Assembly (NCBI GenBank): GCA_934119965.1
Contig: CAKOTA010000001.1
Coordinates: 1-64,000 of the forward strand
Length of the DNA stretch: 64,000 nt
Direction: 5' to 3'
Source: an uncultured Bacilli bacterium
Lineage (GTDB): Bacteria; Bacillota_I; Bacilli_A; RF39; UBA660
Both the position numbers and the translations under genes were made by a program. Positions 42,463-51,618 of the stretch are shown one piece after another (position 1 is the stretch's first letter; the number at the start of each line of letters is the position of its first letter). The notes beneath the pieces are model-generated. The model ran no database searches. It was given only the letters and a program-made list of their open reading frames with translations, and was not told where the DNA came from.

Positions 42463-42545
42463 TTGCACTATCACAGGGGGATAGTGCTTTCCAAAACTAT
42501 GGAGTGTATCTAACTCTTAGAACAATTAGATATATCCTTTTTTAT
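42463..42545 (+). terminator. Hairpins downstream of the toxin-like gene
   Basis: GCACTATC...GGATAGTGC near 42463-42487 forms a tight stem; GTATCTAA...TTAGATATAT near 42505-42533 forms another that ends in T-rich sequence. The second is the likely terminator. The rest of 42546-42664 is A+T-rich with nothing recognisable. Confidence 0.5.
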
Positions 42546-42664
42546 TGTATGAGTGATAACTCATCTATATACATGATAACATTTTAAAAATATTTTTTCA
42601 ATAATTTTTATACTTTAATTTACAAAAAATAAATAAATAATTCAATATTAAAACAATAATTATA

Positions 42665-42712
42665 AAGACAATTTAGTCTTTTTTTGATATACTATATATG
42701 GTGATTTTATGT
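42665..42712 (+). repeat. 48-base direct repeat, copy 2
   Basis: Identical to 41503-41550, 1162 bases downstream of it; it supplies the leader and start codon of the trhP1-like gene. Confidence 0.95.
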
Positions 42713-43515
42713 CTAAATTGTTAGTAATGCCAAATAATAATGAGATTGATGAATTAGTAAATAGATGTGATGGATTTATATTTGGATTAAAAGGATATAG
42801 TGTTAATGTACCTTGTACGTTAGAATTGGAAGAAATAAAAGAATTAAATATAAATAAAGAAATTTTTATAGCTATTAACAAAAATATGATAAATAGTGAT
42901 ATCGAAAAACTAAGACAAATTCTTATAGAATTAGATAAATTAAAAATAACAGGAATATTATATGCAGATACTTGTTTTATCAATCTAAAAAAAGATTTAA
43001 ACCTTAAAACAGACTTAGTATGGAGTAATGAACACCTAGTAACTAATTATGCAACAATTAATTTTTGGAATAAATATGGAGTAAACTATGCCTATTTATC
43101 AGGTGAAATTACATTAAATGAAATAAAAGAAATTAAAAAAAATACAAATGTAAAATTAATAATACCAATATTTGGTTATTTACCAATGTTTATATCTTTT
43201 AGACATGGAGTGAAAAATTATTTAAAAACATTTAATTTAAAAGATAATTCTAAAATTAATTATATTGAAAAAGAAGATAAAATATATCCAATTATTGATA
43301 ATGTTCTAGGAACAGAAGTTTATTCTAATTATATATTAGATGGCTATGAAGAATTTAAAAATTTAGAAATAGACTATGTAACATTGAATGAATTTAACAT
43401 TGATAGAAATACATTTATAAAAGCATTAGATAAATATAATGGAAGAAATACGAATTATAGTTTAAAAACAGATAAAGGATTTTTATATAAATCAACAATA
43501 TATAAAATTAAGTAG
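42709..43515 (+). CDS. U32 peptidase-like protein, TrhP1/YrrN type
   Basis: A 268-residue U32 family barrel protein of the short type. In Bacillus yrrN (trhP1) and yrrO (trhP2) together make 5-hydroxyuridine at tRNA position 34. Here this gene immediately precedes the longer U32 gene, in the same order, and greA follows. It lacks the cysteine cluster of the long partner. Visible pieces are FIFGLKGYSVNV, LVWSNEHLVTNYATINFW and IPIFGYLPMFISFRHGVKNY. Confidence 0.75.
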   Translation: MSKLLVMPNNNEIDELVNRCDGFIFGLKGYSVNVPCTLELEEIKELNINKEIFIAINKNMINSDIEKLRQILIELDKLKITGILYADTCFINLKKDLNLKTDLVWSNEHLVTNYATINFWNKYGVNYAYLSGEITLNEIKEIKKNTNVKLIIPIFGYLPMFISFRHGVKNYLKTFNLKDNSKINYIEKEDKIYPIIDNVLGTEVYSNYILDGYEEFKNLEIDYVTLNEFNIDRNTFIKALDKYNGRNTNYSLKTDKGFLYKSTIYKIK

Positions 43516-43523
43516 GTGATAAA

Positions 43524-44738
43524 GTGAAACCAGAATTATTAGCTCCAGCTGGAGATTTAGAAAGACTTAAAATTGCTCTTTTATATGGCGCTGACGCTGT
43601 GTATATAGGAGGGCCACTTTTAGGACTCAGAGCAAATGCAATTAACTTTACTTTTGATGAAATAAAAGAAGGTTGTGAATTTGCCCATAAATTAGGTAAA
43701 AAAGTACATGTAACAGTTAATATAGTATTACACAATCAAGAAATAAAAGTTGTAGAAGAATACTTAAAAAAAATAGAAGAATGTGGTGTTGACGCGGTAA
43801 TAATAAGTGACCCAACTGTAATTGAAATTGCCCTAAAAGCAACAAAAATGGATATTCATTTATCAACTCAAGCATCAACATTAAACTATGAAACTTGTAA
43901 ATTTTGGAAAAACTTAGGCGTAAAAAGAATTGTTCTAGCAAGAGAAACAACCAAAGAAGAAATAAAAGAAATAAAAGAAAAAGTGGACATTGATTTAGAA
44001 TGTTTTATTCACGGAGCTATGTGTGCAGGAATGAGTGGAAGATGTGTATTATCTAATTTTTTAACCGAAAGAGATGCAAATAGAGGTGGATGTAGTCAAA
44101 TATGTAGATGGGATTTTGATTTATTAGACGAAAATAAAAATAAAATAGGAGGGGAAAAACCATTTACATTTTGCGCCAAAGATTTGTCAATGTTAAAATA
44201 TATTCCTGAAATGATAGATATGGGAATAACTTCCTTTAAAATTGAAGGAAGAATGCGTTCTATTTATTATATAGCAACCGTAGTTGATACATATAGAAGA
44301 GTAATAGATGAATATATTAATGATAAAGAAAATTATAAATATAATGTTTATTATGAGAAAATACTAAGAAACTGTGCCAACAGAGATTCAGTACCACAAT
44401 TTTTTAATGGTATAAATGATGAAACCACTCAATATTATAATGGTAGAGAAGAAATATCAAATCAAGATTTCTTAGGAATCATATTAGATTATAATGAAGA
44501 AACAAAAGTTGCTACAATTGAACAAAGAAACTATTTCAAAAAAGGCGATGTTGCTGAAATATTTGGACCTAATATACCAATAATAACCTTAAAGATAGAT
44601 GAAATAATTGATGAAAATAATGAGAAAATAGAAATAGTAAGACATCCTAGACAAATAGTAAAAATCAAAATACCTGAAAAAGTATATAAAAATGACTTAA
44701 TGAGAATAAAAAGATTTGACAAAAATGATAATATGTAG
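43524..44738 (+). CDS. trhP2: U32 peptidase family tRNA hydroxylation protein TrhP2
   Basis: A 404-residue U32 protein with LAPAGDLERLKIALLYGADA, HLSTQASTLNYETCKFW, ECFIHGAMCAGMSGRCVLSN and the cysteine-rich RGGCSQICRWDFDL that probably binds an iron-sulfur cluster, then SFKIEGRMRSIYYIA. It matches YrrO/TrhP, which with prephenate-derived chemistry forms 5-hydroxyuridine in tRNA. It starts eight bases after the short partner. Called a peptidase by family name only; proteolysis is not expected. Confidence 0.9.
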   Translation: MKPELLAPAGDLERLKIALLYGADAVYIGGPLLGLRANAINFTFDEIKEGCEFAHKLGKKVHVTVNIVLHNQEIKVVEEYLKKIEECGVDAVIISDPTVIEIALKATKMDIHLSTQASTLNYETCKFWKNLGVKRIVLARETTKEEIKEIKEKVDIDLECFIHGAMCAGMSGRCVLSNFLTERDANRGGCSQICRWDFDLLDENKNKIGGEKPFTFCAKDLSMLKYIPEMIDMGITSFKIEGRMRSIYYIATVVDTYRRVIDEYINDKENYKYNVYYEKILRNCANRDSVPQFFNGINDETTQYYNGREEISNQDFLGIILDYNEETKVATIEQRNYFKKGDVAEIFGPNIPIITLKIDEIIDENNEKIEIVRHPRQIVKIKIPEKVYKNDLMRIKRFDKNDNM

Positions 44739-44773
44739 TATTATCATACAGAAACTAAATAAAGAGGTGACAT

Positions 44774-45238
44774 ATGTCAAAAGAAATATATTTAACTCAA
44801 GAAGGGTTAGAAGAAATTAAAAAAGAATTAGAATATTTAAAAACTGAAAAGAGACCAGAGGTAATTGAAGCTTTAAAAGAAGCAAGAGCATTAGGAGATT
44901 TATCTGAAAATGCAGAATATGATGCTGCTAGAGCTGAACAAGGACAAGTTGAATCAAGAATTGTTGAATTAGAAAAAATGATTGAAAAAGCAATCGTTAT
45001 TAAAGAAGAAAACAATGGTAAAGTATCAATCGGAACAACAGTTAAAATTGAATACTTAGATGATTCAGAAATAGATACTTATACAATTGTTGGTACTAAT
45101 GAAGCTGATCCATTCGAAAATAGAATATCTAATGAATCACCTTTAGCTCAAGCAATAATTGGACTAAAAAAAGGTGAAAAAGCTACTGTATTATGTGAAG
45201 CTGGTAACTATGAAGTAAAAGTTGTAGACATTTTATAG
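44774..45238 (+). CDS. greA: Transcription elongation factor GreA
   Basis: A 154-residue factor that rescues backtracked RNA polymerase. The N-terminal coiled coil has ARALGDLSENAEYDAARAEQ with the tip acidic residues, and the C-terminal domain has VSIGTTVKIEYLDDSEI and NRISNESPLAQAIIGLKKGE. Length is normal. udk, which lies before greA in Bacillus, is missing. A terminator overlaps the stop. Confidence 0.98.
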   Translation: MSKEIYLTQEGLEEIKKELEYLKTEKRPEVIEALKEARALGDLSENAEYDAARAEQGQVESRIVELEKMIEKAIVIKEENNGKVSIGTTVKIEYLDDSEIDTYTIVGTNEADPFENRISNESPLAQAIIGLKKGEKATVLCEAGNYEVKVVDIL

Positions 45239-45256
45239 GCATAAAATGTCTTTTTC
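45226..45256 (+). terminator. Terminator of greA
   Basis: Ten-base stem AGACATTTTA (45226-45235) / TAAAATGTCT (45242-45251) and T-rich tail. Confidence 0.8.
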
Positions 45257-45312
45257 TTACTTGTAAAAAATGGAAAAATATATTATACTATATGTACTTG
45301 AGGAGGATTATT

Positions 45313-46572
45313 ATGGAAAAAAATAAAAATGAATTAGAAGTAACAGTTAAAATAGAGGGAAAAGAATGGGAAGATGCTTTAGATAAAGCATTTGTTGAGG
45401 CAAATAAAAAAGCTAAAATTGATGGTTTTAGACCTGGTAAAGCACCAAAAGAAGTATTTATAAAAAAATATGGTAAAGAATCACTATTTATGGATGCTGC
45501 AGATTTAGTATTAAATGATGCTTATAAAAAAATGATAGACGAAAATAAAGATGTTGAAATAGTTGCTCAACCTTCAGTAGCACTTAAATCAATCGATGAA
45601 AAATATATTGAATTTGTATTTACATTAACAAAAAAACCAGATGTTAAATTAGGTAAATATAAAAAATTAGGTGTTAAAAAAGAAGAAGTAAAAGTAACCA
45701 AAGAAGAAATTGATCATGCTTTAGAAGAAACTTTAAATAGATATTCTGAAAATATTACTAAAGATGGTAGTGTTGAAAATGGAGACATTGCAATAATTGA
45801 CTTTGAAGGATTTAAAGACGGTGTTGCATTTGAAGGTGGCAAAGGAGAAAACTATTCTTTAACAATTGGTTCAAATACTTTTATTCCTGGATTTGAAGAA
45901 CAATTAATTGGTATGAAAGCTGGGGAAACAAAAGATATTGAAGTTACATTCCCAGAAGAATATCATTCAGAAGATTTAAAAGGCGCTAAAGCAACATTCA
46001 AAGTAAAAGTAAATGAAGTTAAAACAATCAAAGTTCCTGAGTTAAACAAAGATTTCTTTGATGATCTAGGAATGGAAGGAATTGATTCTGAAGAATCTTT
46101 AAGAAAACAATTAGAAGAAAATATCCAAGTTCATAAAGAATCACATGCAGAAAATGATTTTATCGATGCATTATTAGTTAAAGCAGTAGAAAATATGGAA
46201 GTAGATGTTCCTGATGCTATGGTTAATGATGAAACTGATAGAATGTTAAGACAATATGAAGAAAACTTAAAAATGCAAGGAATTACATTACAACAATTTT
46301 ATCAATTTACAAATTCTGATGAAGCTGCTTTAAAAGATCAAATGAAAGAAGAAGCATTAAAGAGAGTTAAAGAAAGATTACTATTAGAAGAAATTAAAAA
46401 AGAAGAAAAAATCGAAGTAACTGATGAAGATGCTGAAAAAGAAGCAGATGATTTAGCAACTAAATATCAAATGAAAAAAGATGAATTCTTAAAATTATTT
46501 GGTGGAATTGAAATGGTTAAGTATGATTTAGAAATGCGAAAAGCATTAGAAGTATTAAAAGACAATAACTAA
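45313..46572 (+). CDS. tig: Trigger factor
   Basis: A 419-residue ribosome-bound chaperone. The N-terminal ribosome-binding domain contains KIDGFRPGKAPKEVFIKKYG; the FKBP-like prolyl isomerase domain is at about 150-235 (GDIAIIDFEGFKDGVAFEGG, PGFEEQLIGMKAGETKDIEV), followed by the helical substrate cradle. ATG 45313 follows GAGGAGG; an upstream in-frame ATG at 45292 is behind that site. Length is normal. It has its own promoter and terminator. Confidence 0.97.
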   Translation: MEKNKNELEVTVKIEGKEWEDALDKAFVEANKKAKIDGFRPGKAPKEVFIKKYGKESLFMDAADLVLNDAYKKMIDENKDVEIVAQPSVALKSIDEKYIEFVFTLTKKPDVKLGKYKKLGVKKEEVKVTKEEIDHALEETLNRYSENITKDGSVENGDIAIIDFEGFKDGVAFEGGKGENYSLTIGSNTFIPGFEEQLIGMKAGETKDIEVTFPEEYHSEDLKGAKATFKVKVNEVKTIKVPELNKDFFDDLGMEGIDSEESLRKQLEENIQVHKESHAENDFIDALLVKAVENMEVDVPDAMVNDETDRMLRQYEENLKMQGITLQQFYQFTNSDEAALKDQMKEEALKRVKERLLLEEIKKEEKIEVTDEDAEKEADDLATKYQMKKDEFLKLFGGIEMVKYDLEMRKALEVLKDNN

Positions 46573-46581
46573 TTGTCTTTT
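46557..46581 (+). terminator. Terminator of tig
   Basis: Ten-base stem AAAAGACAAT/ATTGTCTTTT with a five-base loop; the -35 of the next promoter begins four bases later. Confidence 0.75.
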
Positions 46582-46584
46582 AAT

Positions 46585-46612
46585 TTGACAAATATTATAA
46601 TTAGTGTATAAT
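46585..46612 (+). promoter_or_regulatory. Promoter of the 151-residue gene
   Basis: TTGACA (46585-46590), 16 bases, TATAAT (46607-46612), then AGAGGGG as ribosome site. Confidence 0.75.
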
Positions 46613-46637
46613 AACGAACAAAAAGAGGGGAAAAACT

Positions 46638-47093
46638 ATGAATAATTGTTTAAAATTAGAAGTTGTAATTACAAAATATATTAATTTACAATCACAAAAT
46701 TCCTTAGATGAAAGGGAACAAAAAGTTTATACTGATTCGGATATTAGTATTTTTAAAAAATGCTGTGAATATGATATGAGATTTTTTAGTGATTTAGTTG
46801 ATAGTGCTGAATATTCTCGAGAAAAAACTTTAGAACCTAGAATTTATTCAAGAACAAAATTCTTTTCTAAATGTTTTTATGAATTGACAAAGAGTATGAA
46901 ACTAGAAGATATAGAACAAGAAATTGATAGAATAAAATTGGCATATGATGCTGATGAAAACTCTAAGATGGCAATTGATAAACTTGCTGAAAAAACGATA
47001 GAAATTAAAAAATTTCAAGCTAGAAGAAATGAAACATACAAAAATATAGAAAAAAGAATGAATGAAATGAAAGTAAAAGTTTTAAGACATTAA
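46638..47093 (+). CDS. Hypothetical helical protein
   Basis: A 151-residue protein, helical and charged, with segments CEYDMRFFSDLVDSAEYSRE and KTIEIKKFQARRNETYKNIE. No signal peptide or membrane helix. Not recognised. A strong promoter and a G-rich ribosome site suggest good expression, and a terminator ends it, so it is a one-gene unit between tig and a kinase-like gene. Confidence 0.65.
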   Translation: MNNCLKLEVVITKYINLQSQNSLDEREQKVYTDSDISIFKKCCEYDMRFFSDLVDSAEYSREKTLEPRIYSRTKFFSKCFYELTKSMKLEDIEQEIDRIKLAYDADENSKMAIDKLAEKTIEIKKFQARRNETYKNIEKRMNEMKVKVLRH

Positions 47094-47108
47094 TTGTCTT
47101 TTTTTTTT
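47084..47108 (+). terminator. Terminator after the 151-residue gene
   Basis: Stem AAGACA/TGTCTT with ten T. Confidence 0.8.
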
Positions 47109-47139
47109 AATTATATTATAATATTACTTAGGTGATAAT

Positions 47140-47898
47140 ATGGAATATATTAATTTGAAACAACAAGAATTAGATAATAATAAAAATTTATTTAATGAAG
47201 GATATGAATCAAAAATATATGCATATTCCTATGAGAATAAAGAAATTTTAATAAAAAAATATTATGATTTAGATCAAGTCAATATTGAAAAAATCAAATT
47301 ATTAAGTGAATTAAAAACTAACATTTTAATACGACCCGAAAAATTAGTCAAAATAAATGACAATGTTGTTGGTTTTTCAATGAAATATCTAAAAAATTTT
47401 TATCCGGTTTGTGTAATGAAAGATATAATGTCTGATGAAGAAAAATATGATTTATTAATTACATTAAAAGAAGAAATAATTAATTTAAGAAATCAAAATT
47501 GTATTTATGGAGATTTAAATGTAAAAAATGTTATTACTGATGGAAAAAAAGTTCATTTATGTGACCCTGTTAATGTTAAAATTGATAACTACAAATTTGA
47601 TCAAATTAGTTCAACAATGAAGCATTATTATGATTTGAAGGATACATTCACGGGAATTGATTGTTATATGTTAAACTTACTTACAATTTATTTATTTAAT
47701 AATATTGATTATAATGAAATATTAGAAAGAATTGAAACTACATTGTCTTTGATGTTTAATAATAAGGAATATATTAATTATATAGGAATAAATGATAGTC
47801 AAGAATGTATGAATATTTGTTATGATATGATTTCAAATAAACTAACAGATAATTTTTTAATAGATTACATTACTTTAGAAAAAGAAAAGATAATGTAA
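47140..47898 (+). CDS. Divergent protein-kinase-like protein, second copy
   Basis: A 252-residue protein with the kinase skeleton seen at 12840-13718. FNEGYESKIYAYSYENKEIL is a possible glycine-loop region, ILIKKYYD holds the candidate ATP lysine, FSMKYLKNFYPV the hinge, IYGDLNVKNVI matches the catalytic loop (G-D-L-N-V-K-N, compare H-x-D-L-K-x-x-N) and HLCDPVNVKI supplies the metal-binding aspartate. It is better preserved than the first copy and probably binds ATP. The substrate is unknown. It has its own short leader with TATAAT and GGTGAT. Confidence 0.65.
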   Translation: MEYINLKQQELDNNKNLFNEGYESKIYAYSYENKEILIKKYYDLDQVNIEKIKLLSELKTNILIRPEKLVKINDNVVGFSMKYLKNFYPVCVMKDIMSDEEKYDLLITLKEEIINLRNQNCIYGDLNVKNVITDGKKVHLCDPVNVKIDNYKFDQISSTMKHYYDLKDTFTGIDCYMLNLLTIYLFNNIDYNEILERIETTLSLMFNNKEYINYIGINDSQECMNICYDMISNKLTDNFLIDYITLEKEKIM

Positions 47899-47954
47899 TT
47901 GTTAAATCCATATTTTTTTGATATAATTAAAATGTTTTAGAAAAGAGTGAAAAA

Positions 47955-49379
47955 ATGAAGAATGAAGCAATTACTAGTATGAAAGACGACTTTGCTAAAT
48001 GGTATACAGATGTATGTAAAAAAGCAGAATTAATGGACTATTCAAGTTTAAAAGGATTTATAATATATCGTCCATATGGATATGCAATATGGGAAAATAT
48101 CCAAAAATATATGGATAATGAATTCAAAAAAACAGGACACCAAAATGTTTATATGCCAATGTTAATACCAGAAAATTTATTACAAAAGGAAAAAGATCAT
48201 GTTGAAGGATTTGCTCCTGAATGTGCAGTTGTAACCCAAGGTGGATTAGAAAAATTAGATGAAAAATGTGTAGTAAGACCTACAAGTGAAACATTATTTT
48301 GTGAACATTATGCTAAAATAGTAAATTCATACCGTGATTTACCAAAAAAATATAATCAATGGTGTAGTGTAGTTAGATGGGAAAAAACTACAAGACCTTT
48401 TTTAAGAGGCTCTGAATTTTTATGGCAAGAGGGTCACACAGTTCATGCTACTAAAGAAGAAGCAATAGAAGAAACATTACAAATGTTAAATATTTATAAA
48501 AAAACTTCAGCTGATTTGTTAGCAATTCCAATGGTAACTGGATTAAAAACAGAAAAAGAAAAATTTGCTGGTGCTGAAGCAACTTATACAATTGAAGCAT
48601 TGATGCATGATGGAAAAGCTTTACAATCCGGAACTTCTCATTATTTCGGTCAAGGATTTGCTAAAGCATTTGATATGAAATTCTTGGATAAAGATAATAA
48701 ATGGCAATATGTTTATCAAACAAGTTGGGGAGTTTCTACTAGATTAATAGGAGCAGTTATTATGGTTCATGGTGATGACAATGGACTAGTGTTACCACCT
48801 AAGGTAGCACCTATTCAAGTAAGAATAATTCCTATCAAACAAAATGCTGATGGCGTAATGGAGAAAGCAATTGAAATCAAAGAAGAATTAACAAAAAAAG
48901 GATTAAGAGTAGATATTGATGCTACTGATAAATCCCCAGGTTATAAATTCGCTGAAGCTGAAATGAGAGGTATTCCAATAAGAATCGAAATAGGTCCTAA
49001 GGATATTGAAAATAATAAATGTGTTGTTGCTAAAAGAAATGACGGAAATAAAGTTGAACTTAATTTAGATACTAAGTTATCTGAAACTATAATAGGTTTA
49101 TTAAATATAATTCATAATGAAATGTATGAAAAAGCTTGTTCTTTTCTAAGTGAACATATGACTAAAGTTTCAACTTATGATGAATTCAAAGAAAAATTAG
49201 AATCAGTTGGTGGTTTCATTCAAGCACCTTGGTGTGGTAAAACAGAATGCGAACTAAAGGTAAAAGAAGATACTACAGCTACAAGTAGATGTATTAGTGA
49301 TAAAGAACCAATCAATGAAAAATGTATATGTTGTGGTGAAGAAGCAAAACATATCGTTAATTTTGCTAAAGCATATTAG
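47955..49379 (+). CDS. proS: Prolyl-tRNA synthetase, archaeal/eukaryotic-like type
   Basis: A 474-residue class II synthetase of the short type (ProS3) without the inserted editing domain of Escherichia coli ProRS. Motif 2 is in CSVVRWEKTTRPFLRGSEFL, with RPTSETLFCEHY before it, motif 3 near GVSTRLIGAVIMVHGDD, then the anticodon-binding domain and a C-terminal zinc-binding region (CGKTECELKV...CICCGEEAKHI). This type occurs in Mollicutes and some Bacilli and is consistent with the proposed placement. Confidence 0.96.
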   Translation: MKNEAITSMKDDFAKWYTDVCKKAELMDYSSLKGFIIYRPYGYAIWENIQKYMDNEFKKTGHQNVYMPMLIPENLLQKEKDHVEGFAPECAVVTQGGLEKLDEKCVVRPTSETLFCEHYAKIVNSYRDLPKKYNQWCSVVRWEKTTRPFLRGSEFLWQEGHTVHATKEEAIEETLQMLNIYKKTSADLLAIPMVTGLKTEKEKFAGAEATYTIEALMHDGKALQSGTSHYFGQGFAKAFDMKFLDKDNKWQYVYQTSWGVSTRLIGAVIMVHGDDNGLVLPPKVAPIQVRIIPIKQNADGVMEKAIEIKEELTKKGLRVDIDATDKSPGYKFAEAEMRGIPIRIEIGPKDIENNKCVVAKRNDGNKVELNLDTKLSETIIGLLNIIHNEMYEKACSFLSEHMTKVSTYDEFKEKLESVGGFIQAPWCGKTECELKVKEDTTATSRCISDKEPINEKCICCGEEAKHIVNFAKAY

Positions 49380-49401
49380 AGATGAATAATCTCTTTTTTT
49401 T
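49378..49401 (+). terminator. Terminator of proS
   Basis: Stem AGAGAT/ATCTCT with eight T. Confidence 0.8.
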
Positions 49402-49463
49402 GTGATTTATATAATATTCATTTTTTTTATTATTCATAAAATATAGTAAAGGAGGAATATAAA

Positions 49464-50294
49464 ATGAATAATGAAAAATATTCTCGAAAAATCGAAAAAA
49501 TTTTAGCTGAAGGGAAAAAATGTAAAGAGAAATTAGTTGTAATTGGACCAACAGGGCCACAAGGACCAGCTACAATTACAGTTGGAACTACTACAACAGG
49601 TGCACCTGGAACAAATGCTTCTGTAACAAATTCAGGGACTAATCAAAATACAATTTTAAATTTTAGAATTCCAGCGGGACCAACAGGACCAATTGGATTA
49701 AGAGGAGTTACTGGTCCAGCAGGACCCCAAGGTCAACAAGGAATACAAGGATTAGTGGGACCTCAAGGACCCCAAGGTCCAACAGGTCCAGCAGGACCTC
49801 AAGGTCAACAAGGAGTACAAGGGTTAGCAGGCCCAGCAGGACCTCAAGGACCAACAGGCCCAGCAGCAGCTTCTCCAACTAATACATATGGTCGTAAATA
49901 TGATACTACTGAAAATAATATAACTTTAGAAGCAAATATAGCCCAAGATATACCACTTGGAAGTAATGGACCTTCAAATGGAATAACATTAAATACTCAA
50001 AATAAACTAACAATTCCTACTGATGGTACTTATAAAGTGGATTATTACTTCTCTGGAAGCGCTAGCACAAATACTGATGTTACTATACATGTTAAACAAA
50101 AAGAAACACCTATTGGTAGTACATCAATCAGTAAGAATGTTACGGCCAATGTTGACACTGATTTTGTTGGTAGTACAATAAATGCATTTAATGCTGGCGA
50201 TGAAATAGGATTAACAATAGAAGCAACAGATGCTGCAACAATATCACCAGCTTCAGATACAAGTGCATATTTAAATATTGTAAAAATCGCTTAA
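49464..50294 (+). CDS. BclA-like collagen-repeat surface protein, second gene
   Basis: A 276-residue protein: helical charged N terminus ([20 protein letters not shown]), a first short GPTGPQGP run, an insert ([20 protein letters not shown]), a long collagen run at about residues 72-133, and a ~140-residue beta-rich C-terminal head. The charged N terminus resembles that of the collagen-like protein at 17 kb. No signal peptide or sortase motif is present. The repeat contains two near-identical 24-residue units (49713-49784, 49785-49856). CATAAAATA at 49435-49443 could be a SigK-type -10. Spore-surface location is inferred. Confidence 0.8.
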   Translation: MNNEKYSRKIEKILAEGKKCKEKLVVIGPTGPQGPATITVGTTTTGAPGTNASVTNSGTNQNTILNFRIPAGPTGPIGLRGVTGPAGPQGQQGIQGLVGPQGPQGPTGPAGPQGQQGVQGLAGPAGPQGPTGPAAASPTNTYGRKYDTTENNITLEANIAQDIPLGSNGPSNGITLNTQNKLTIPTDGTYKVDYYFSGSASTNTDVTIHVKQKETPIGSTSISKNVTANVDTDFVGSTINAFNAGDEIGLTIEATDAATISPASDTSAYLNIVKIA

Positions 50295-50317
50295 AACATC
50301 TCAATGAGATGTTTTTA
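50293..50317 (+). terminator. Terminator of the second collagen-like gene
   Basis: Stem AAAACATCTC/GAGATGTTTT with a short loop. The gap 50318-50612 that follows is A+T-rich and holds nothing I can name. Confidence 0.75.
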
Positions 50318-50612
50318 AATATATTAAGAATTTTCTTTCAGATAGTAATGGCAAATCGATTCAATTAATAAAAAAGTAATGATTTGGTTGATTGAATATT
50401 TTATTAAATAAGTAAATTTTATTAATCAATAATTAGATAGATTTAAAATTTGTCTTTTTTATGTTATACTTAAATAGGTTAAAAAAGTGAGCTGATTAAA
50501 ATGAATGGAAATAAAAAAATATAAATTGGTAAGTGAGAGTTATGAGAAAAACATTATTAAACCCTTGAAAATAAAGAAAAATTTAATATAATTAATAGAA
50601 ATGGAGGTATCA

Positions 50613-51467
50613 ATGAAGATAATTGAAAATAAATATTCTAACAATACTTTTGAAAATATAAAACATATTGATGAATATGGCAATGAATATTGGTATGCTA
50701 GAGAACTTTCGAAAGTTTTAGAATATAAAGACTGGAGAAATTTCTTAAAGGTTTTAAATAAAGCAAAAGGGGCTTGCAAAAATTCTGGATTTAATATTGA
50801 TGAACAACTTGTTGAGATCAACAAGTTGTCAAAAAGAAATAATAATGCCATTGCTAATATACAAGATTATAAACTATCAAGATACATATGCTATTTGATA
50901 GTGCAAAATGCTGATCCGAGTAAAGAAGTTGTTGCTTTGGGACAAACATATTTTGCTATTCAAACAAGAAAACAGGAAATAACTGAGCAAGAATATGATT
51001 CTTTATCAGATGATGAAAAAAGATTTTATCAAAGAAAATTAACAAAACAAGGTAATTATACATTACAAAAGGTTGCTTCTGCTGCGGGTGTTAAAAATAT
51101 GGCTGAATTTCATAATGCGGGATATAAAGGATTATATAATGGAGAAACTGCCGATGATATATTTAAAAGAAAAAAATTACGTTATAGAGAAGATATTTTG
51201 GATAATATGAATGAAGATGAATTAGTAGCTAATTTATTTAGAATAAATCAAACTAAGCAAAAACTTTTAAAAGATAATGTGCAAGGAGAAAAAGAAGCAA
51301 AAGATGTACATTATGAGGTAGGTAAAAAAGTTAGAAAAGCGATTGCAGATATTGGTGGAATGATGCCTGAAGAAATGCCAACACCTAAAAAGAGTTTGAA
51401 AGAACTTGAAAGAGAAAAGAAACAAATAGAAAATAAAGAGAAAATGAAACTTGAGGGGATAAAGTAA
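50613..51467 (+). CDS. dinD: DNA damage-inducible protein D (DinD-like)
   Basis: A 284-residue protein with the DinD layout: an N-terminal BRO-N-like domain (IDEYGNEYWYARELSKVLEY followed by KDWRNFLKVLNKAKGAC), the central YKLSRYICYLIVQNADPSKE and GQTYFAIQTRKQEI, and a helical C terminus. In Escherichia coli DinD antagonises RecA filaments and is SOS-induced. ATG 50613 follows GGAGGT. No LexA-like box was found upstream. It is often in accessory DNA, but base use matches its neighbours. Confidence 0.88.
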   Translation: MKIIENKYSNNTFENIKHIDEYGNEYWYARELSKVLEYKDWRNFLKVLNKAKGACKNSGFNIDEQLVEINKLSKRNNNAIANIQDYKLSRYICYLIVQNADPSKEVVALGQTYFAIQTRKQEITEQEYDSLSDDEKRFYQRKLTKQGNYTLQKVASAAGVKNMAEFHNAGYKGLYNGETADDIFKRKKLRYREDILDNMNEDELVANLFRINQTKQKLLKDNVQGEKEAKDVHYEVGKKVRKAIADIGGMMPEEMPTPKKSLKELEREKKQIENKEKMKLEGIK

Positions 51468-51618
51468 ACAGAAAAATTATATAAGAACACTATTTTAAGG
51501 TAAAAAAGAAAATTGAATTATAGATTTGATAAGAAAATAAATATTGATAATAATATAAAATATATCAGTGTTTTTCTAATGATGAGATTGAAATAAAAAA
51601 GAATGGAATTGATAAATA

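Noticed and set aside
43524..44738. U32 proteins as collagenases acting on the collagen-like proteins.
   Set aside because: Gene order and the cysteine cluster match the tRNA hydroxylation proteins TrhP1/TrhP2; the peptidase name is historical.
49660..49870. Regular short repeats that could suggest a CRISPR array.
   Set aside because: They are in frame, encode Gly-X-Y collagen repeats and have no unique spacers. No cas gene is nearby.
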